From Rhodobacterales bacterium (GTDB lineage: Bacteria; Pseudomonadota; Alphaproteobacteria; Rhizobiales; Stappiaceae): a DNA stretch of 64,000 nucleotides. Both the position numbers and the translations under genes were made by a program. Positions 17,897 through 26,608 of this stretch are shown one piece after another; the stretch's first letter is position 1; each line of letters opens with the position of its first letter. The notes under the pieces were generated by a model that was given only the letters and a program-made list of their open reading frames with translations, was not told where the DNA came from and ran no database searches. The stretch is from contig VIRH01000105.1 in the NCBI GenBank assembly GCA_008107755.1, positions 62,001 to 126,000 of the forward strand, read 5' to 3'.

Positions 17897-19048
17897 ATGT
17901 CACTCAAGCTTCGCCCCGCCACTCTCGAAGATTCCCCGATCCTCACAGACATTCTGAAACGCTCGAAAGCCTCCCGTGCCTGTTCTGATAATGGCTCCGC
18001 CGGACGCGGCGATGACTACCAGATCTCGGACCAGACGATCAGCGCGATCCACATGACCGTGGCCGAACAGAATGGCAAACCGGTCGGCTTTTCCGGACTG
18101 TCTTCCCAGAAGGGTGGAGCGATGCTGATGGACTTTCTGTTCGTCGCACCGGAAGCGCAGCGCCAAGGCATCGGGGAACTTCTGCTGATCCGGGCCGAGG
18201 ACCACACAAGATGGACCAACCATCGCCGCCTGCGCCTGGAAGCGGAGACCGGAGCCACCGGATTTTATGAAAAGCGTGGCTTTTCAAGACTCGCGAGCCG
18301 GCCGAGCCAGTCGGCTGGAGGAGACAAAATCCCTTTACTGGAAAAAGATCTGACGCCACCCGTCAAGACGATCAGGGAGCTGAACCTGACTATCTCCACG
18401 GCGCCCTGGGCGTTCGAACTGGAGAACGACGCCGCCATCCTTCACCATTTCGAGGAAGCCAAGAAACGCATCGGCATGCTGTGGAACGGCAGGACCTTGA
18501 AACTGACCGGCTTCCGATTTGAAGACGGCATCTTCGAGGGCGTCTGCACCGAGTGTTCCTATGCCGCCTTTCTCACCTGGCGTGACTGGGGCGCACCGGA
18601 CACAAGCGCTTTCAACCTGTTCGGCTCGGCGATCCTCAGATCCAGCGATGGCGCGCTTCTTTACGGGGTCATGTCCGACAAGACGGCGACGGCCGGGCAG
18701 ATTTATGCGCCCGGGGGCAATCTGGATCCGACCGATCTGAAGGCGGACGGCACGGTGGACGTGGTCGGAGCGATCTACCGCGAGCTGGAAGAAGAGACCG
18801 GCTTGACGCCCGCCGACCTTCACCCGGGAGAACTGCTGGCAGCCTTCGACGGGCCACGCATTTCGATCGCCAAGGTGCTCGACAGCCCGCTGGAAGCCGA
18901 AGATCTCAGACGGCGCATCATGGATTTCTCTCTCGCCTCGGAGGAACAGGAACTTGCCGATGTCCGGATCATTCGCACCAGCGCAGACCTCGGCGACTGC
19001 GCCATTGTCCCCTATGCACGCGCGATCGCGTCTACCCTCTTGTCCTGA
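17897..19048 (+). CDS. GNAT-NUDIX fusion protein
   Basis: 383 residues. The N-terminal GNAT acetyltransferase domain (about 1-150) shows MSLKLRPATLEDSPILTDI, MDFLFVAPEAQRQGIGELLL and ATGFYEKRGFSR. The C-terminal NUDIX hydrolase domain (about 215-375) has the catalytic half-box RELEEETGL, while the preceding G-x5-E half is not clean. NUDIX enzymes hydrolyse nucleoside diphosphates linked to another moiety. Start chosen at the ATG of MSLKL because the upstream extension does not look like protein. There is no stop or frameshift between the domains. Substrates unknown. Confidence 0.8.
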   Translation: MSLKLRPATLEDSPILTDILKRSKASRACSDNGSAGRGDDYQISDQTISAIHMTVAEQNGKPVGFSGLSSQKGGAMLMDFLFVAPEAQRQGIGELLLIRAEDHTRWTNHRRLRLEAETGATGFYEKRGFSRLASRPSQSAGGDKIPLLEKDLTPPVKTIRELNLTISTAPWAFELENDAAILHHFEEAKKRIGMLWNGRTLKLTGFRFEDGIFEGVCTECSYAAFLTWRDWGAPDTSAFNLFGSAILRSSDGALLYGVMSDKTATAGQIYAPGGNLDPTDLKADGTVDVVGAIYRELEEETGLTPADLHPGELLAAFDGPRISIAKVLDSPLEAEDLRRRIMDFSLASEEQELADVRIIRTSADLGDCAIVPYARAIASTLLS

Positions 19049-19109
19049 GCCCGGTCTTCCCCGGTTCCCACAGGGCAAGTTTTTGTTCACCAAGAATCCG
19101 GACTAATCA

Positions 19110-19127
19110 CTGGCGAGACTTCGCCAG
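19110..19127. other. Short hairpin upstream of the PhzF gene
   Basis: CTGGCGA / TCGCCAG with a GACT loop, between the GNAT-NUDIX stop and the PhzF ribosome-binding site. No T run. It may be a weak terminator or a leader structure. Confidence 0.3.
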
Positions 19128-19191
19128 AAATGCAAAAGTCCGCGTCACCTTGCAAACCAGTTTCAGGTCATTCGCCAGGGAGAAAGTCAAA

Positions 19192-20103
19192 ATGAGCCGC
19201 CGCTACGCGATCTTGGATGTGTTCACCAACACCAGTCTTGCCGGTAACCCGTTGGCAGTGGTTCAGGACTGCGAAGGTCTCAGTGACACGCAGATGCAGA
19301 AGATTGCTGGCGAATTCAATCTCTCCGAAACTGTCTTCGTCTTTCCCCCGGAAAATCCTGGCCAGTCGGCGAGCATGCGGATCTTCACACCCAGGATCGA
19401 ACTCCCCTTCGCCGGTCACCCGACCGTCGGGACGGCCATTCTCCTTGCCACCGAACGCTTCGGCGAGATCAGCGGCGAGCAGGATGCGGTTGTCGTTCTG
19501 AAGCAGAAGATCGGCACCGTGCGATGCGCCGTGATCCTGCGGGAAAACGCGGCGGCTTTTGCGGAATTCGACGTGCCGAAGCTGCCCGAACCCGCCGGCC
19601 CCACCCATAACGTGGATCTGATCGCAGCGGCGCTGAACCTCGAACCGTCGGATATCGGCTTCGAAAACCACACTCCGTCCCGCTTCCGCGTCGGCCCCCC
19701 GTTCCATTTCGTGCCGGTGCGCGACCTTGACGCCCTCGCCCGCGCCAAACCCGTCGCCTCCATGTGGCAGGCCGGTTTCGGCAAGGACGGACACAACGAC
19801 GCCTATGTCTATTGCCGCGAGACGCGCTCGCACGAAAGCGCCTTTCACGCACGCCTTTTCGCTCCGGACATGGGCATCCCGGAAGATCCGGCAACCGGAT
19901 CCGCCGCAGCAGCCTTTGCCGGTGTCGTCGACTATTACGACGACCTTCCGAACGGAACGCATCACATCCGCATCGAACAGGGTTTCGAGATGGGACGTCC
20001 GTCGATCATCGATCTGGAAATCGATATGGAAAACGGCCAGATGCACGCAGTGCGCATCGGCGGCCAGGCAACAATCGTTGCCCGCGGCGAACTCTATATC
20101 TGA
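19192..20103 (+). CDS. PhzF-family isomerase/epimerase
   Basis: 303 residues. PhzF fold proteins have two diaminopimelate-epimerase-like halves. Visible motifs: [16 protein letters not shown], the catalytic Glu in [21 protein letters not shown], and [16 protein letters not shown]. Known members isomerise trans-2,3-dihydro-3-hydroxyanthranilate in phenazine synthesis, but most bacterial homologues outside phenazine clusters have unknown substrates, and no other phenazine genes are present here. Start chosen at the ATG with GGGAG 7 nt upstream. Confidence 0.92.
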   Translation: MSRRYAILDVFTNTSLAGNPLAVVQDCEGLSDTQMQKIAGEFNLSETVFVFPPENPGQSASMRIFTPRIELPFAGHPTVGTAILLATERFGEISGEQDAVVVLKQKIGTVRCAVILRENAAAFAEFDVPKLPEPAGPTHNVDLIAAALNLEPSDIGFENHTPSRFRVGPPFHFVPVRDLDALARAKPVASMWQAGFGKDGHNDAYVYCRETRSHESAFHARLFAPDMGIPEDPATGSAAAAFAGVVDYYDDLPNGTHHIRIEQGFEMGRPSIIDLEIDMENGQMHAVRIGGQATIVARGELYI

Positions 20104-20630
20104 CACGACTGAAGCAGTCGCACGATCTCTTCCTTCCGGCTGACCGTTGGTCACCGCTCTTAGCGTGATCAAAGGTCAGTCGGTTGGCGGTTATGTGCTG
20201 CGTGGGCCATGCTCCATTATCAAAGCAGTGCTGCAGACCGATCTTCCGCCCATAGGGCATTTCAGATGTCATTTTGAACCTTTCAGCCAGGCCTAAAGCC
20301 TGAGTATCTGCGATTTTTATCTCTCCTGACGCTTTACGCAGATGAACGCATTTTCGCTGGAGTGCCGGAGGCGCACGCCTCCCCATTCCCCGATCGGAAT
20401 CGCCCACATTTTCACATCTATTTCCGAGACTTAGCTTCGCATGGTTGGCCAGCCACGTCACAGCCATTGCCAAAAATGTCGATTGCCAAAAAGCTTTCCT
20501 TGAATAACTTTAACAAGATTACTTTGCGAAATTCTCATTAAATTAAATAGTAGTAAGATAGAGTGGAATGTAAGAACAAAATATTCCTAATTATTGTAAT
20601 TTATGACAATAAAGGAACGGAGGGAAAGAA
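20104..20630. other. Intergenic region upstream of the signalling operon
   Basis: 527 bp without a supported gene. The last 130 bp (about 20490-20620) are markedly AT-rich and precede the GGAGGGAAAG ribosome-binding site of the next gene, so the operon promoter probably lies there; -35/-10-like hexamers are too degenerate to assign. A GGAGGCG CA CGCCTCC hairpin is present near 20369-20384 without a T run. Confidence 0.5.
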
Positions 20631-21134
20631 ATGAAGTTCATGCTTAGCCTGATCTTTGCGACTCTGCTCGGCTGGGCAGCGCATGCTGCTGCGGACCTGG
20701 ACAAACCCTCCGGCAAGATCGTGCTCGTCGTGACCGGCAACATCAACACGACGAACAATGCCGGCGCAGCCGAATTCGACATGGACATGCTTGAGGCGCT
20801 TCCCCAGGTCGAGAGAACCATCGAGACCCCCTGGACCAGTGAGGCGACGACATTTTCCGGCCCGCGGCTGAAAACCATTCTGGACGCCGTCGGCGCGAAA
20901 GGCTCCGGACTGATCGTGACGGCGCTTAACGATTACAGCGCCGAACTTCCTTACGAGGATGCCGAAACCCTGGAAACGATGCTCGCGACCCGGATGAACG
21001 GGGACCTCATGTCTGTCAGGGAAAAGGGCCCTCTCTTCCTGATCTACCCGTTCGACACCAACCCGGAACTCTTCAACGAAAAGTACTTCGCGCGCTCTGT
21101 CTGGCAGATCCGGGAGGTTGAGGTGCTCGAGTGA
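20631..21134 (+). CDS. Secreted molybdopterin-oxidoreductase-fold-like protein (COG3915 type), cofactor-less
   Basis: 167 residues. Signal peptide (MKFMLSLIFATLLGWAAHA), then a single domain resembling the sulfite-oxidase (SUOX) molybdopterin-binding fold: FDMDMLEALPQVERTIETPW, TFSGPRLKTILDAVGA, VTALNDYSAELPYED, GPLFLIYPFDTNPELFNE, SVWQIREVEV. There is no cysteine anywhere in the protein, so the molybdenum-ligating Cys of true SUOX enzymes is absent; a ligand-sensing or binding role in the periplasm is more likely than catalysis. Its stop codon overlaps the GTG start of the hybrid kinase by 4 nt. Good GGAGG-type ribosome-binding site. Confidence 0.75.
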   Translation: MKFMLSLIFATLLGWAAHAAADLDKPSGKIVLVVTGNINTTNNAGAAEFDMDMLEALPQVERTIETPWTSEATTFSGPRLKTILDAVGAKGSGLIVTALNDYSAELPYEDAETLETMLATRMNGDLMSVREKGPLFLIYPFDTNPELFNEKYFARSVWQIREVEVLE

Positions 21135-23398
21135 GTTGTCACTTCGAAAACAGCCGGGCCGCTGTCGAGCAGGCCGCCAGAGCGACCAGGTCGGTCATTA
21201 TCGTCCTGATCTTCCTGGTGTGTGCGATGGTCGTGATCCTGACCTTTCTGGTGAAGCGGGAGGGCGAGCTGCACGATGCGATCCGCGAAGACGCAATCTG
21301 GGCCGTGTACCAGCTCGACCGGGAAACCCGTGCCCTTTACGAACTGGTGCATGAGGTCAGGCTCCACCCGGACGAGCGGGATCCGTCGACTGGGGAACTG
21401 GCAGTTCCTCCAAACCAGGTCGTAGTGAAATACGACATCCTCTACTCCCGGCTCTCTGTTCTCGCCAACTCGAAATACAACAGTTACTTCGAACAGAGCG
21501 CGGCAATCAAAGCGAAGATGGCTGCCATCAGAGATAGCATTCTGAGCATAGAGCCGATCTTCAATCAGATCGACGCCCAGCAGTCCTACCAAGGCATAGA
21601 ACTCGGCAGGATTGACGAGGTCCTGGGCAATTTGCGTGGCGCGACCAACACGTTTCTGGTGCGCACGAACGCTTCGGTTTCAGCCGGTCGAGCAGACGCG
21701 CGAGACAGTGTCTTCAGAGCCCAGATGCTCGCGCTTCTGTTCATGGGCGCGATAGCGGTGGCCGCCGTCTTGCTGGCGTTCAATCTTCTGAGACAGTTGC
21801 GCCTTGTCCGGCGGACGCGCGAGGAGCTGTCCAAGGTCGCGATCGAACTGGAAAACGCATTCGAAGCTGCAGAGTCCGGAAACAAGGCGAAATCCGCCTT
21901 CATGGCAACAATCGGCCATGAAATCCGCACGCCCTTGAACGCCATTCTCGGCATGTCGGATCTTCTGGCCACAAGCAATCTTCGCCCGGAAGACGCAGAG
22001 CACGTCAGCACCATATCCACGTCCGGCCGTGCGCTTCTGGAAATGCTCAACGAGATCCTCGACTTCGCAAAGATCGAAAACGGATCTCTGCACGTCGAGA
22101 TGATTGCCTTTTCGCTTGAAAAACTGATCACGGAGACAGTCTCTGTCATAGAGGGAGAAGCCCGGCGCCGGAACAATAGCCTGCTTGTGGAGATGGATCC
22201 GGCCTTGCAGGGCCAATGGTTCAAGAGTGACCCGACGATCCTGAAACGGATCCTGCTCAACCTGTTGTCCAACGCCGTCAAGTTCACCGAGAACGGTCGC
22301 GTGCGCGTTTCCGCCCGCTCCGGTACCCTTTCAGAAGGCACTTCAGGCCTCTTCTTCGAGGTCTCAGATACCGGCCTCGGCATTCCCGAGGCCGCGCAGG
22401 CGAAGCTTTTCACCGCGTTCCACCAGGTTGATTCCTCCATCAGCAGACGGTTCGGGGGCACCGGGCTCGGTCTTGCGATCAGCAAGCAGATGGTAGAGAC
22501 GCTCGGCGGTCGTATCGGGGTTTCCAGCGCGCCCGGCAAAGGCAGCTCCTTCCGGTTCGAAATCCCCGCCGAGACCACGCCAGCCCTGCAAGACACCGAG
22601 CAGTCACTTCCCGCAATCACAGCAGATCTGCCCCGCCTGCAGGTTCTTGTCGTCGAAGACAACACGGTCAATCAAAGGGTTGCGGTCAAATTCCTGGAGC
22701 GATTGGGCCAGCAGCCGACCGTCGCCCGGAGCGGAGCGAAAGCGCTCTCCGTGCTGCGGACCCGGTCCTTCGACCTTGTCCTCATGGATGTCCAGATGCC
22801 GGTCATGGATGGCATCTCCGCGACACGCGAAATACGCAAGCTGGGCGGCGCATTCGCCACGTTGCCGATCATCGCCATGACAGCCGACGCCTCCGATAGG
22901 CACCGGCAAGAGTGTTTCGACGCGGGCATGAACGGTTTTGAAGCAAAGCCCCTCACCTTCCAGCGTCTCGGCGCGGTTCTGCGCGATCACGGGCCCGGGC
23001 AGGAGAACCAGCTCACGCAGGTGCAAGCGGAACCGAAACATGTGACCGGCGCGGACTCGGCATCTGCTTCGGCAGATATCGTCGATTTCAACGAGGCGCG
23101 ACAGAGCGAGCTTATCCAGGAATTCGGCGCGCCGGTCTACGAGGACCTTGCGGTCGCATTCTTCGAAAATGCGGAGGAACTGGTGCTGACAGCTGTGTCC
23201 GCTTCTCGCAATGGCGACCGCGCGACGTATGACCGAGCCCTGCACACCTTGAGGGGCGCGGCAGAAAATCTCGGCTTTCTGGGGATTGCCTCGACCGCCC
23301 ATGACTTACGCGCGGCCTCCGGCACCGACTCTCCGGAAGCACGACTGAGAATCGCGATCGATCAGGCAAAGTCCCGTTTCCGCAGGATGGCAATATGA
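21131..23398 (+). CDS. Hybrid sensor histidine kinase with receiver and HPt domains
   Basis: 755 residues. TM1 (about 21-41), a mostly helical periplasmic region (about 45-195), TM2 (about 198-220), a coiled linker, HisKA with phospho-acceptor His263 (IGHEIRTPLN), HATPase_c (NLLSNAVKFTENG, DTGLGIPEA, GGTGLGLAISKQMV), receiver with Asp553 (LMDVQMPVMDG), and a C-terminal HPt domain with His705 (LHTLRGAAENLGFLG). The full phosphorelay is therefore in one polypeptide; the last step would go to the next gene's receiver. GTG start coupled to the preceding gene (GTGA) and the stop coupled to the following gene (ATGA). The periplasmic part probably senses together with the upstream secreted protein; that is inference. 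Confidence 0.93.
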   Translation: MSCHFENSRAAVEQAARATRSVIIVLIFLVCAMVVILTFLVKREGELHDAIREDAIWAVYQLDRETRALYELVHEVRLHPDERDPSTGELAVPPNQVVVKYDILYSRLSVLANSKYNSYFEQSAAIKAKMAAIRDSILSIEPIFNQIDAQQSYQGIELGRIDEVLGNLRGATNTFLVRTNASVSAGRADARDSVFRAQMLALLFMGAIAVAAVLLAFNLLRQLRLVRRTREELSKVAIELENAFEAAESGNKAKSAFMATIGHEIRTPLNAILGMSDLLATSNLRPEDAEHVSTISTSGRALLEMLNEILDFAKIENGSLHVEMIAFSLEKLITETVSVIEGEARRRNNSLLVEMDPALQGQWFKSDPTILKRILLNLLSNAVKFTENGRVRVSARSGTLSEGTSGLFFEVSDTGLGIPEAAQAKLFTAFHQVDSSISRRFGGTGLGLAISKQMVETLGGRIGVSSAPGKGSSFRFEIPAETTPALQDTEQSLPAITADLPRLQVLVVEDNTVNQRVAVKFLERLGQQPTVARSGAKALSVLRTRSFDLVLMDVQMPVMDGISATREIRKLGGAFATLPIIAMTADASDRHRQECFDAGMNGFEAKPLTFQRLGAVLRDHGPGQENQLTQVQAEPKHVTGADSASASADIVDFNEARQSELIQEFGAPVYEDLAVAFFENAEELVLTAVSASRNGDRATYDRALHTLRGAAENLGFLGIASTAHDLRAASGTDSPEARLRIAIDQAKSRFRRMAI

Positions 23399-24486
23399 CC
23401 GAAAACACCACCGATAATCATTTCCGCATCCTGCTGGTCGAGGATGACCCGACCAATCGCATGATCATGGAAAAGCTCATCGCGAAAATCCCGAATTGCC
23501 AGGCGATCAGCTTCGCGGATCCCGTTGCCCTGATCGCTGAAATCGAGACCTGCCGGTTCGACGTCGCCATTATCGATTACCAGCTTCCGAACCTGAACGG
23601 GGTTGATCTGATCCGGCTCATTCGCAAGTACCCTGCTCATGCGGACAAGCCCATCGTCATGGTCACGGCGGATCGCGATACGGACAGGCGTCTGGAGGCC
23701 ATTACAGCTGGTGCCGTTGATTTTCTGAACAAGCCGGTGGAAGTGGTTGAATTCAAGGCGCGGGTCATGAACCTGACCCGCCTGGCGGATGCTCAGCGCA
23801 GGCTGTCGGCCCAGGCCGACATGCTCAAGCACGAGGTCGAGCAGGCAACTGCCGAGGTCCGGGCTCGCGGCGAAGAAATCGTGCACCGCCTCATCCTCGC
23901 CTCCGAATACAAGGATTTCGGCACGGCGATGCACACGATGCGCATGGCCCATTTCTGCGACCTGATTGCAGGTGAGCTTGGCGTCGGAGAAGAGCTGCGC
24001 ACGGATATCAAGCTCGCGGCACCGATGCACGACATCGGCAAGGTCGGCATACCCGACCGGATTGTCCTGAAGCGTGGTCCCCTGACTGATGAGGAACGCA
24101 AGGAAATTAACCGGCATACTGACATCGGTGCGAGCATCCTGCACGGATCCAACTGCCGCCTGCTGCAGGTCGCTGCAGAAATTGCCGCGACCCACCACGA
24201 AAGGTGGGACGGCACCGGCTATCCAAAGGGCCTGCGCGGCGAACAAATCCCGCTCGTCGGCCGGATCGCCGCCGTCGCCGACGTCTTCGACGCCCTTACG
24301 ACGGATCGTCCGTACAAGTCGGCCTGGACAAACGATCAGGCTTTCGACTTTCTCGCTGACAAGGCAGGAAGCGAGTTCGACCCGACCTGCGTTGCGGCCT
24401 TTCTAAAAAGGCGCGGAGAAGTGGAAGAAATCCAGGGTCGTTTTTCCGATCAGAAACTGACCGAAACGATCAAGAGCTTTGCCTGA
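23395..24486 (+). CDS. Response regulator with HD-GYP c-di-GMP phosphodiesterase domain
   Basis: 363 residues. N-terminal receiver (about 10-130) with phospho-acceptor Asp61 (AIIDYQLPNLNG) and the Lys of LNKPVEVVE; a coiled linker; then an HD-GYP domain with HTMRMAHFCDLIA, MHDIGKVGIPDRIVLK (HD), and HHERWDGTGYPKGLRGEQIPL (HHE, GTGYP). HD-GYP enzymes hydrolyse cyclic di-GMP to pGpG/GMP, lowering the sessility signal. RpfG-like architecture. The ATG overlaps the kinase stop by 4 nt, strongly implying that the kinase HPt phosphorylates this receiver. No DNA-binding domain. Confidence 0.93.
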   Translation: MTENTTDNHFRILLVEDDPTNRMIMEKLIAKIPNCQAISFADPVALIAEIETCRFDVAIIDYQLPNLNGVDLIRLIRKYPAHADKPIVMVTADRDTDRRLEAITAGAVDFLNKPVEVVEFKARVMNLTRLADAQRRLSAQADMLKHEVEQATAEVRARGEEIVHRLILASEYKDFGTAMHTMRMAHFCDLIAGELGVGEELRTDIKLAAPMHDIGKVGIPDRIVLKRGPLTDEERKEINRHTDIGASILHGSNCRLLQVAAEIAATHHERWDGTGYPKGLRGEQIPLVGRIAAVADVFDALTTDRPYKSAWTNDQAFDFLADKAGSEFDPTCVAAFLKRRGEVEEIQGRFSDQKLTETIKSFA

Positions 24487-24520
24487 GGCAGTTCAGGCAA
24501 GACAAAATTTCGATCAGTGC

Positions 24521-24549
24521 TTGCACGTGTCAAGGTGATGCCGTATGAA
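24521..24549 (+). promoter_or_regulatory. Candidate sigma-70-type promoter of the leuA leader
   Basis: TTGCAC (24521-24526), a 17-nt spacer, then TATGAA (24544-24549). A transcript from here would carry the leucine-rich leader peptide and attenuator. The hexamers are reasonable but not consensus. Confidence 0.35.
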
Positions 24550-24648
24550 CAATTCTCGTTAACCGTCGGGTGACGCTTTTGCTGCACCCTGATCGGACGC
24601 TCTGAAAAGACGACCTGTTTAGAGACGACTGAAGGCCAATTGAAACCC

Positions 24649-24750
24649 ATGATCGCGCCACGCGACATTTCCGGTTCAGATATCGACGCGCAGCCCTTGC
24701 GCGGCGGCCTTCTCCTACTTGGCGATCTCCTCCTTCTTAGATGCCCCTGA
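24649..24750 (+). CDS. leuL: Leucine-rich leader peptide of leuA (attenuator)
   Basis: A 33-codon open frame starting ATG ATC GCG and ending in LRGGLLLLGDLLLLRCP before TGA: nine leucine codons among the last 17 residues, in two blocks of four (CTT CTC CTA CTT and CTC CTC CTT CTT). It lies 142 nt upstream of leuA. Such codon runs are diagnostic of ribosome-mediated attenuation: scarcity of charged leucyl-tRNA stalls the ribosome in the run. The segment at the stop codon can pair with the 5' half of the downstream terminator (see next feature). The ribosome-binding site is weak (GAAGG, 12 nt upstream), so the exact start is less certain than the Leu run. Confidence 0.75.
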   Translation: MIAPRDISGSDIDAQPLRGGLLLLGDLLLLRCP

Positions 24751-24857
24751 GCGTCGGCTGATCCGCGTCAAGATTTGCGGAACGGGCACTTAGGGGAGAT
24801 AGTTTCAAAAAACGCATCACGACATCAGGATCGCGACAGGCCCCATTGCCATTTTTT
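24742..24857 (+). promoter_or_regulatory. leuA attenuator: alternative antiterminator/terminator pairing
   Basis: TGCCCCT at 24742-24748 (overlapping the leader stop) can pair with GGGCA (24784-24788) or AGGGG (24792-24796). The same GGGCA...AGGGG segment can instead pair with CCCC (24841-24844) and TGCC (24847-24850), directly followed by TTTTTT (24852-24857), forming a terminator. An inner helix CCGC/GCGG (about 24763-24780) would support the antiterminator. The mutually exclusive pairing matches the classical scheme: a ribosome stalled at Leu codons leaves 24742-24748 free and prevents termination. Paired by eye, not folded computationally. Confidence 0.55.
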
Positions 24858-24892
24858 GCACGGCCGCCGATCCAAGCCAGGGACGAAACGAC

Positions 24893-26449
24893 ATGACTGC
24901 CACCTCCGAGAAGGATCAGGTCCGCATCTTCGACACCACCTTGCGCGACGGCGAACAATCGCCCGGCGCGTCCATGACGCTGGAAGAAAAGCTGCAGATC
25001 GCCGAAATCCTCGACGACATGGGTGTCGACATCATTGAAGCCGGCTTTCCGATCGCCTCGAACGGCGACTTTGAAGCTGTCAGCGAAATCGCCAAGCGGT
25101 CCGAAAAATCCGTCATCGCCGGCCTCGCCCGTGCAATTCATGCCGATATCGACCGCTGCGGCGAAGCGGTGAAACATGCCAGACAGGGCCGCATTCACAC
25201 CTTTGTCTCCACCTCCCCGATCCATCTGAAATTTCAGATGAACAAGACCGAAGAGCAGGTGCTGGACATCATCACCGACACGGTGACCCGCTCGCGCAAC
25301 CTGATCGACGATGTCGAATGGTCGGCGATGGATGCCACCCGCACGCCGATCGACTATCTGTGCCGCTGCGTGGATGCCGCCATCAAATGCGGCGCGACCA
25401 CGATCAACCTGCCGGACACGGTCGGGTATGCGACGCCGGACGAATACAAGACCATGTTCGAGCAGATCCGTGAGCGGGTACCGAACTCCGATCAGGCGGT
25501 CTTTTCCGTGCACTGCCACGACGATCTGGGACTGGCGGTTGCCAACTCGCTGGCCGGTGTTGCCGGCGGTGCGCGTCAGATCGAATGCACCATCAACGGC
25601 CTCGGTGAACGCGCCGGCAACGCCGCCCTGGAAGAGATCGTCATGGCGATCCGCACCCGCGGTGACGTGCTGTCCTACGCGACGCAAATCGATCCGACGT
25701 TCCTGGTCCGAGCCTCCAAGATGGTCGCTGGCGCATCCGGCTTCGCCGTTCAGTACAACAAGGCGATCGTCGGCAAGAACGCGTTTGCGCACGAAAGCGG
25801 AATTCACCAGGACGGCATGCTGAAGAATGCCGAAACCTACGAGATCATGCGTCCGGAAGACGTCGGCGTGAAAGCCACGTCGCTGGTCATGGGCAAGCAT
25901 TCCGGCCGTCATGCGTTCCGCGACAAGCTGCGCGAACTGGGGTACGAGCTGGGCGACAACGCCCTGCAGGACGCCTTCCGCCGCTTCAAGGATCTGGCCG
26001 ACCGCAAGAAGCACGTCTACGACGAGGACATCGAAGCCCTGGTCGAGGACGAAATCAACGTTCTGGGCGAAGGTGCGAAGGTCATTGCCCTGACCGTGAT
26101 CGCCGGCACCGGCGGCCCGCAAAAGGCCATCCTGACCATGGATGTCGCCGGTCAGCACGTCACGAAGGAAGCAACCGGCGACGGCCCGGTGGACGCAACG
26201 TTCAATGCGATCAAGTCGATCATGCCGCATGAAGCCAAGCTGTCGCTCTATCAGGTGCATGCGGTGACCGAAGGCACCGACGCGCAGGCAGAGGTTTCGG
26301 TGCGGCTGGAAGCCGAAGGGCGCATCGCAACCGGCAAAGGCGCCGACACGGACACGCTCGTCGCCTCCGCACGCGCCTATGTCTCGGCCATGAACAAGCT
26401 GGCTTTGCGTCAGCAGACCGGCAACCCGGGTGCCCTCGCCGCGGTTTAG
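24893..26449 (+). CDS. leuA: 2-isopropylmalate synthase
   Basis: 518 residues, full length. First committed step of leucine synthesis: acetyl-CoA plus 2-oxoisovalerate to 2-isopropylmalate. N-terminal TIM barrel with VRIFDTTLRDGEQSPGASM, DIIEAGFPIAS, NLPDTVGYATPDEY and the metal motif HCHDDLGLAVANS; linker with HESGIHQDGMLKN; C-terminal LeuA allosteric domain (about 390-505) for leucine feedback inhibition. AGGGACG precedes the ATG. Preceded by a Leu-codon leader and attenuator, so transcription is likely leucine-controlled in addition to feedback inhibition. A strong terminator follows, so it is monocistronic. Confidence 0.98.
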   Translation: MTATSEKDQVRIFDTTLRDGEQSPGASMTLEEKLQIAEILDDMGVDIIEAGFPIASNGDFEAVSEIAKRSEKSVIAGLARAIHADIDRCGEAVKHARQGRIHTFVSTSPIHLKFQMNKTEEQVLDIITDTVTRSRNLIDDVEWSAMDATRTPIDYLCRCVDAAIKCGATTINLPDTVGYATPDEYKTMFEQIRERVPNSDQAVFSVHCHDDLGLAVANSLAGVAGGARQIECTINGLGERAGNAALEEIVMAIRTRGDVLSYATQIDPTFLVRASKMVAGASGFAVQYNKAIVGKNAFAHESGIHQDGMLKNAETYEIMRPEDVGVKATSLVMGKHSGRHAFRDKLRELGYELGDNALQDAFRRFKDLADRKKHVYDEDIEALVEDEINVLGEGAKVIALTVIAGTGGPQKAILTMDVAGQHVTKEATGDGPVDATFNAIKSIMPHEAKLSLYQVHAVTEGTDAQAEVSVRLEAEGRIATGKGADTDTLVASARAYVSAMNKLALRQQTGNPGALAAV

Positions 26450-26477
26450 GCGAAGCGTCACATAGCCGACGAACGAC

Positions 26478-26501
26478 GGGGCCGCGCAAGCGGCCCCTTT
26501 T
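26478..26501 (+). terminator. Terminator of leuA
   Basis: Perfect 8-bp stem GGGGCCGC / GCGGCCCC with a GCAA tetraloop and TTTT, 28 nt after the leuA stop. Confidence 0.93.
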
Positions 26502-26608
26502 GCGTTCAGCGCTCGCTCAGGTCCAGACACAAAAAAGGACCGCGCGGGCGGTCCTCAACATGTTCTGTCGCGCTGATCGCCGATCCGCAGACCGGCCCTG
26601 CAAAGGGT

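Noticed and set aside
19192-20103. Phenazine biosynthesis cluster
   Set aside because: The PhzF-family protein stands alone; no other phz-type genes flank it, and isolated PhzF homologues are common.
24737-26530. 597-codon open frame antisense to leuA
   Set aside because: Shadow of leuA in GC-rich DNA; low-complexity His/Asp/Val/Gly-rich translation typical of antisense frames.
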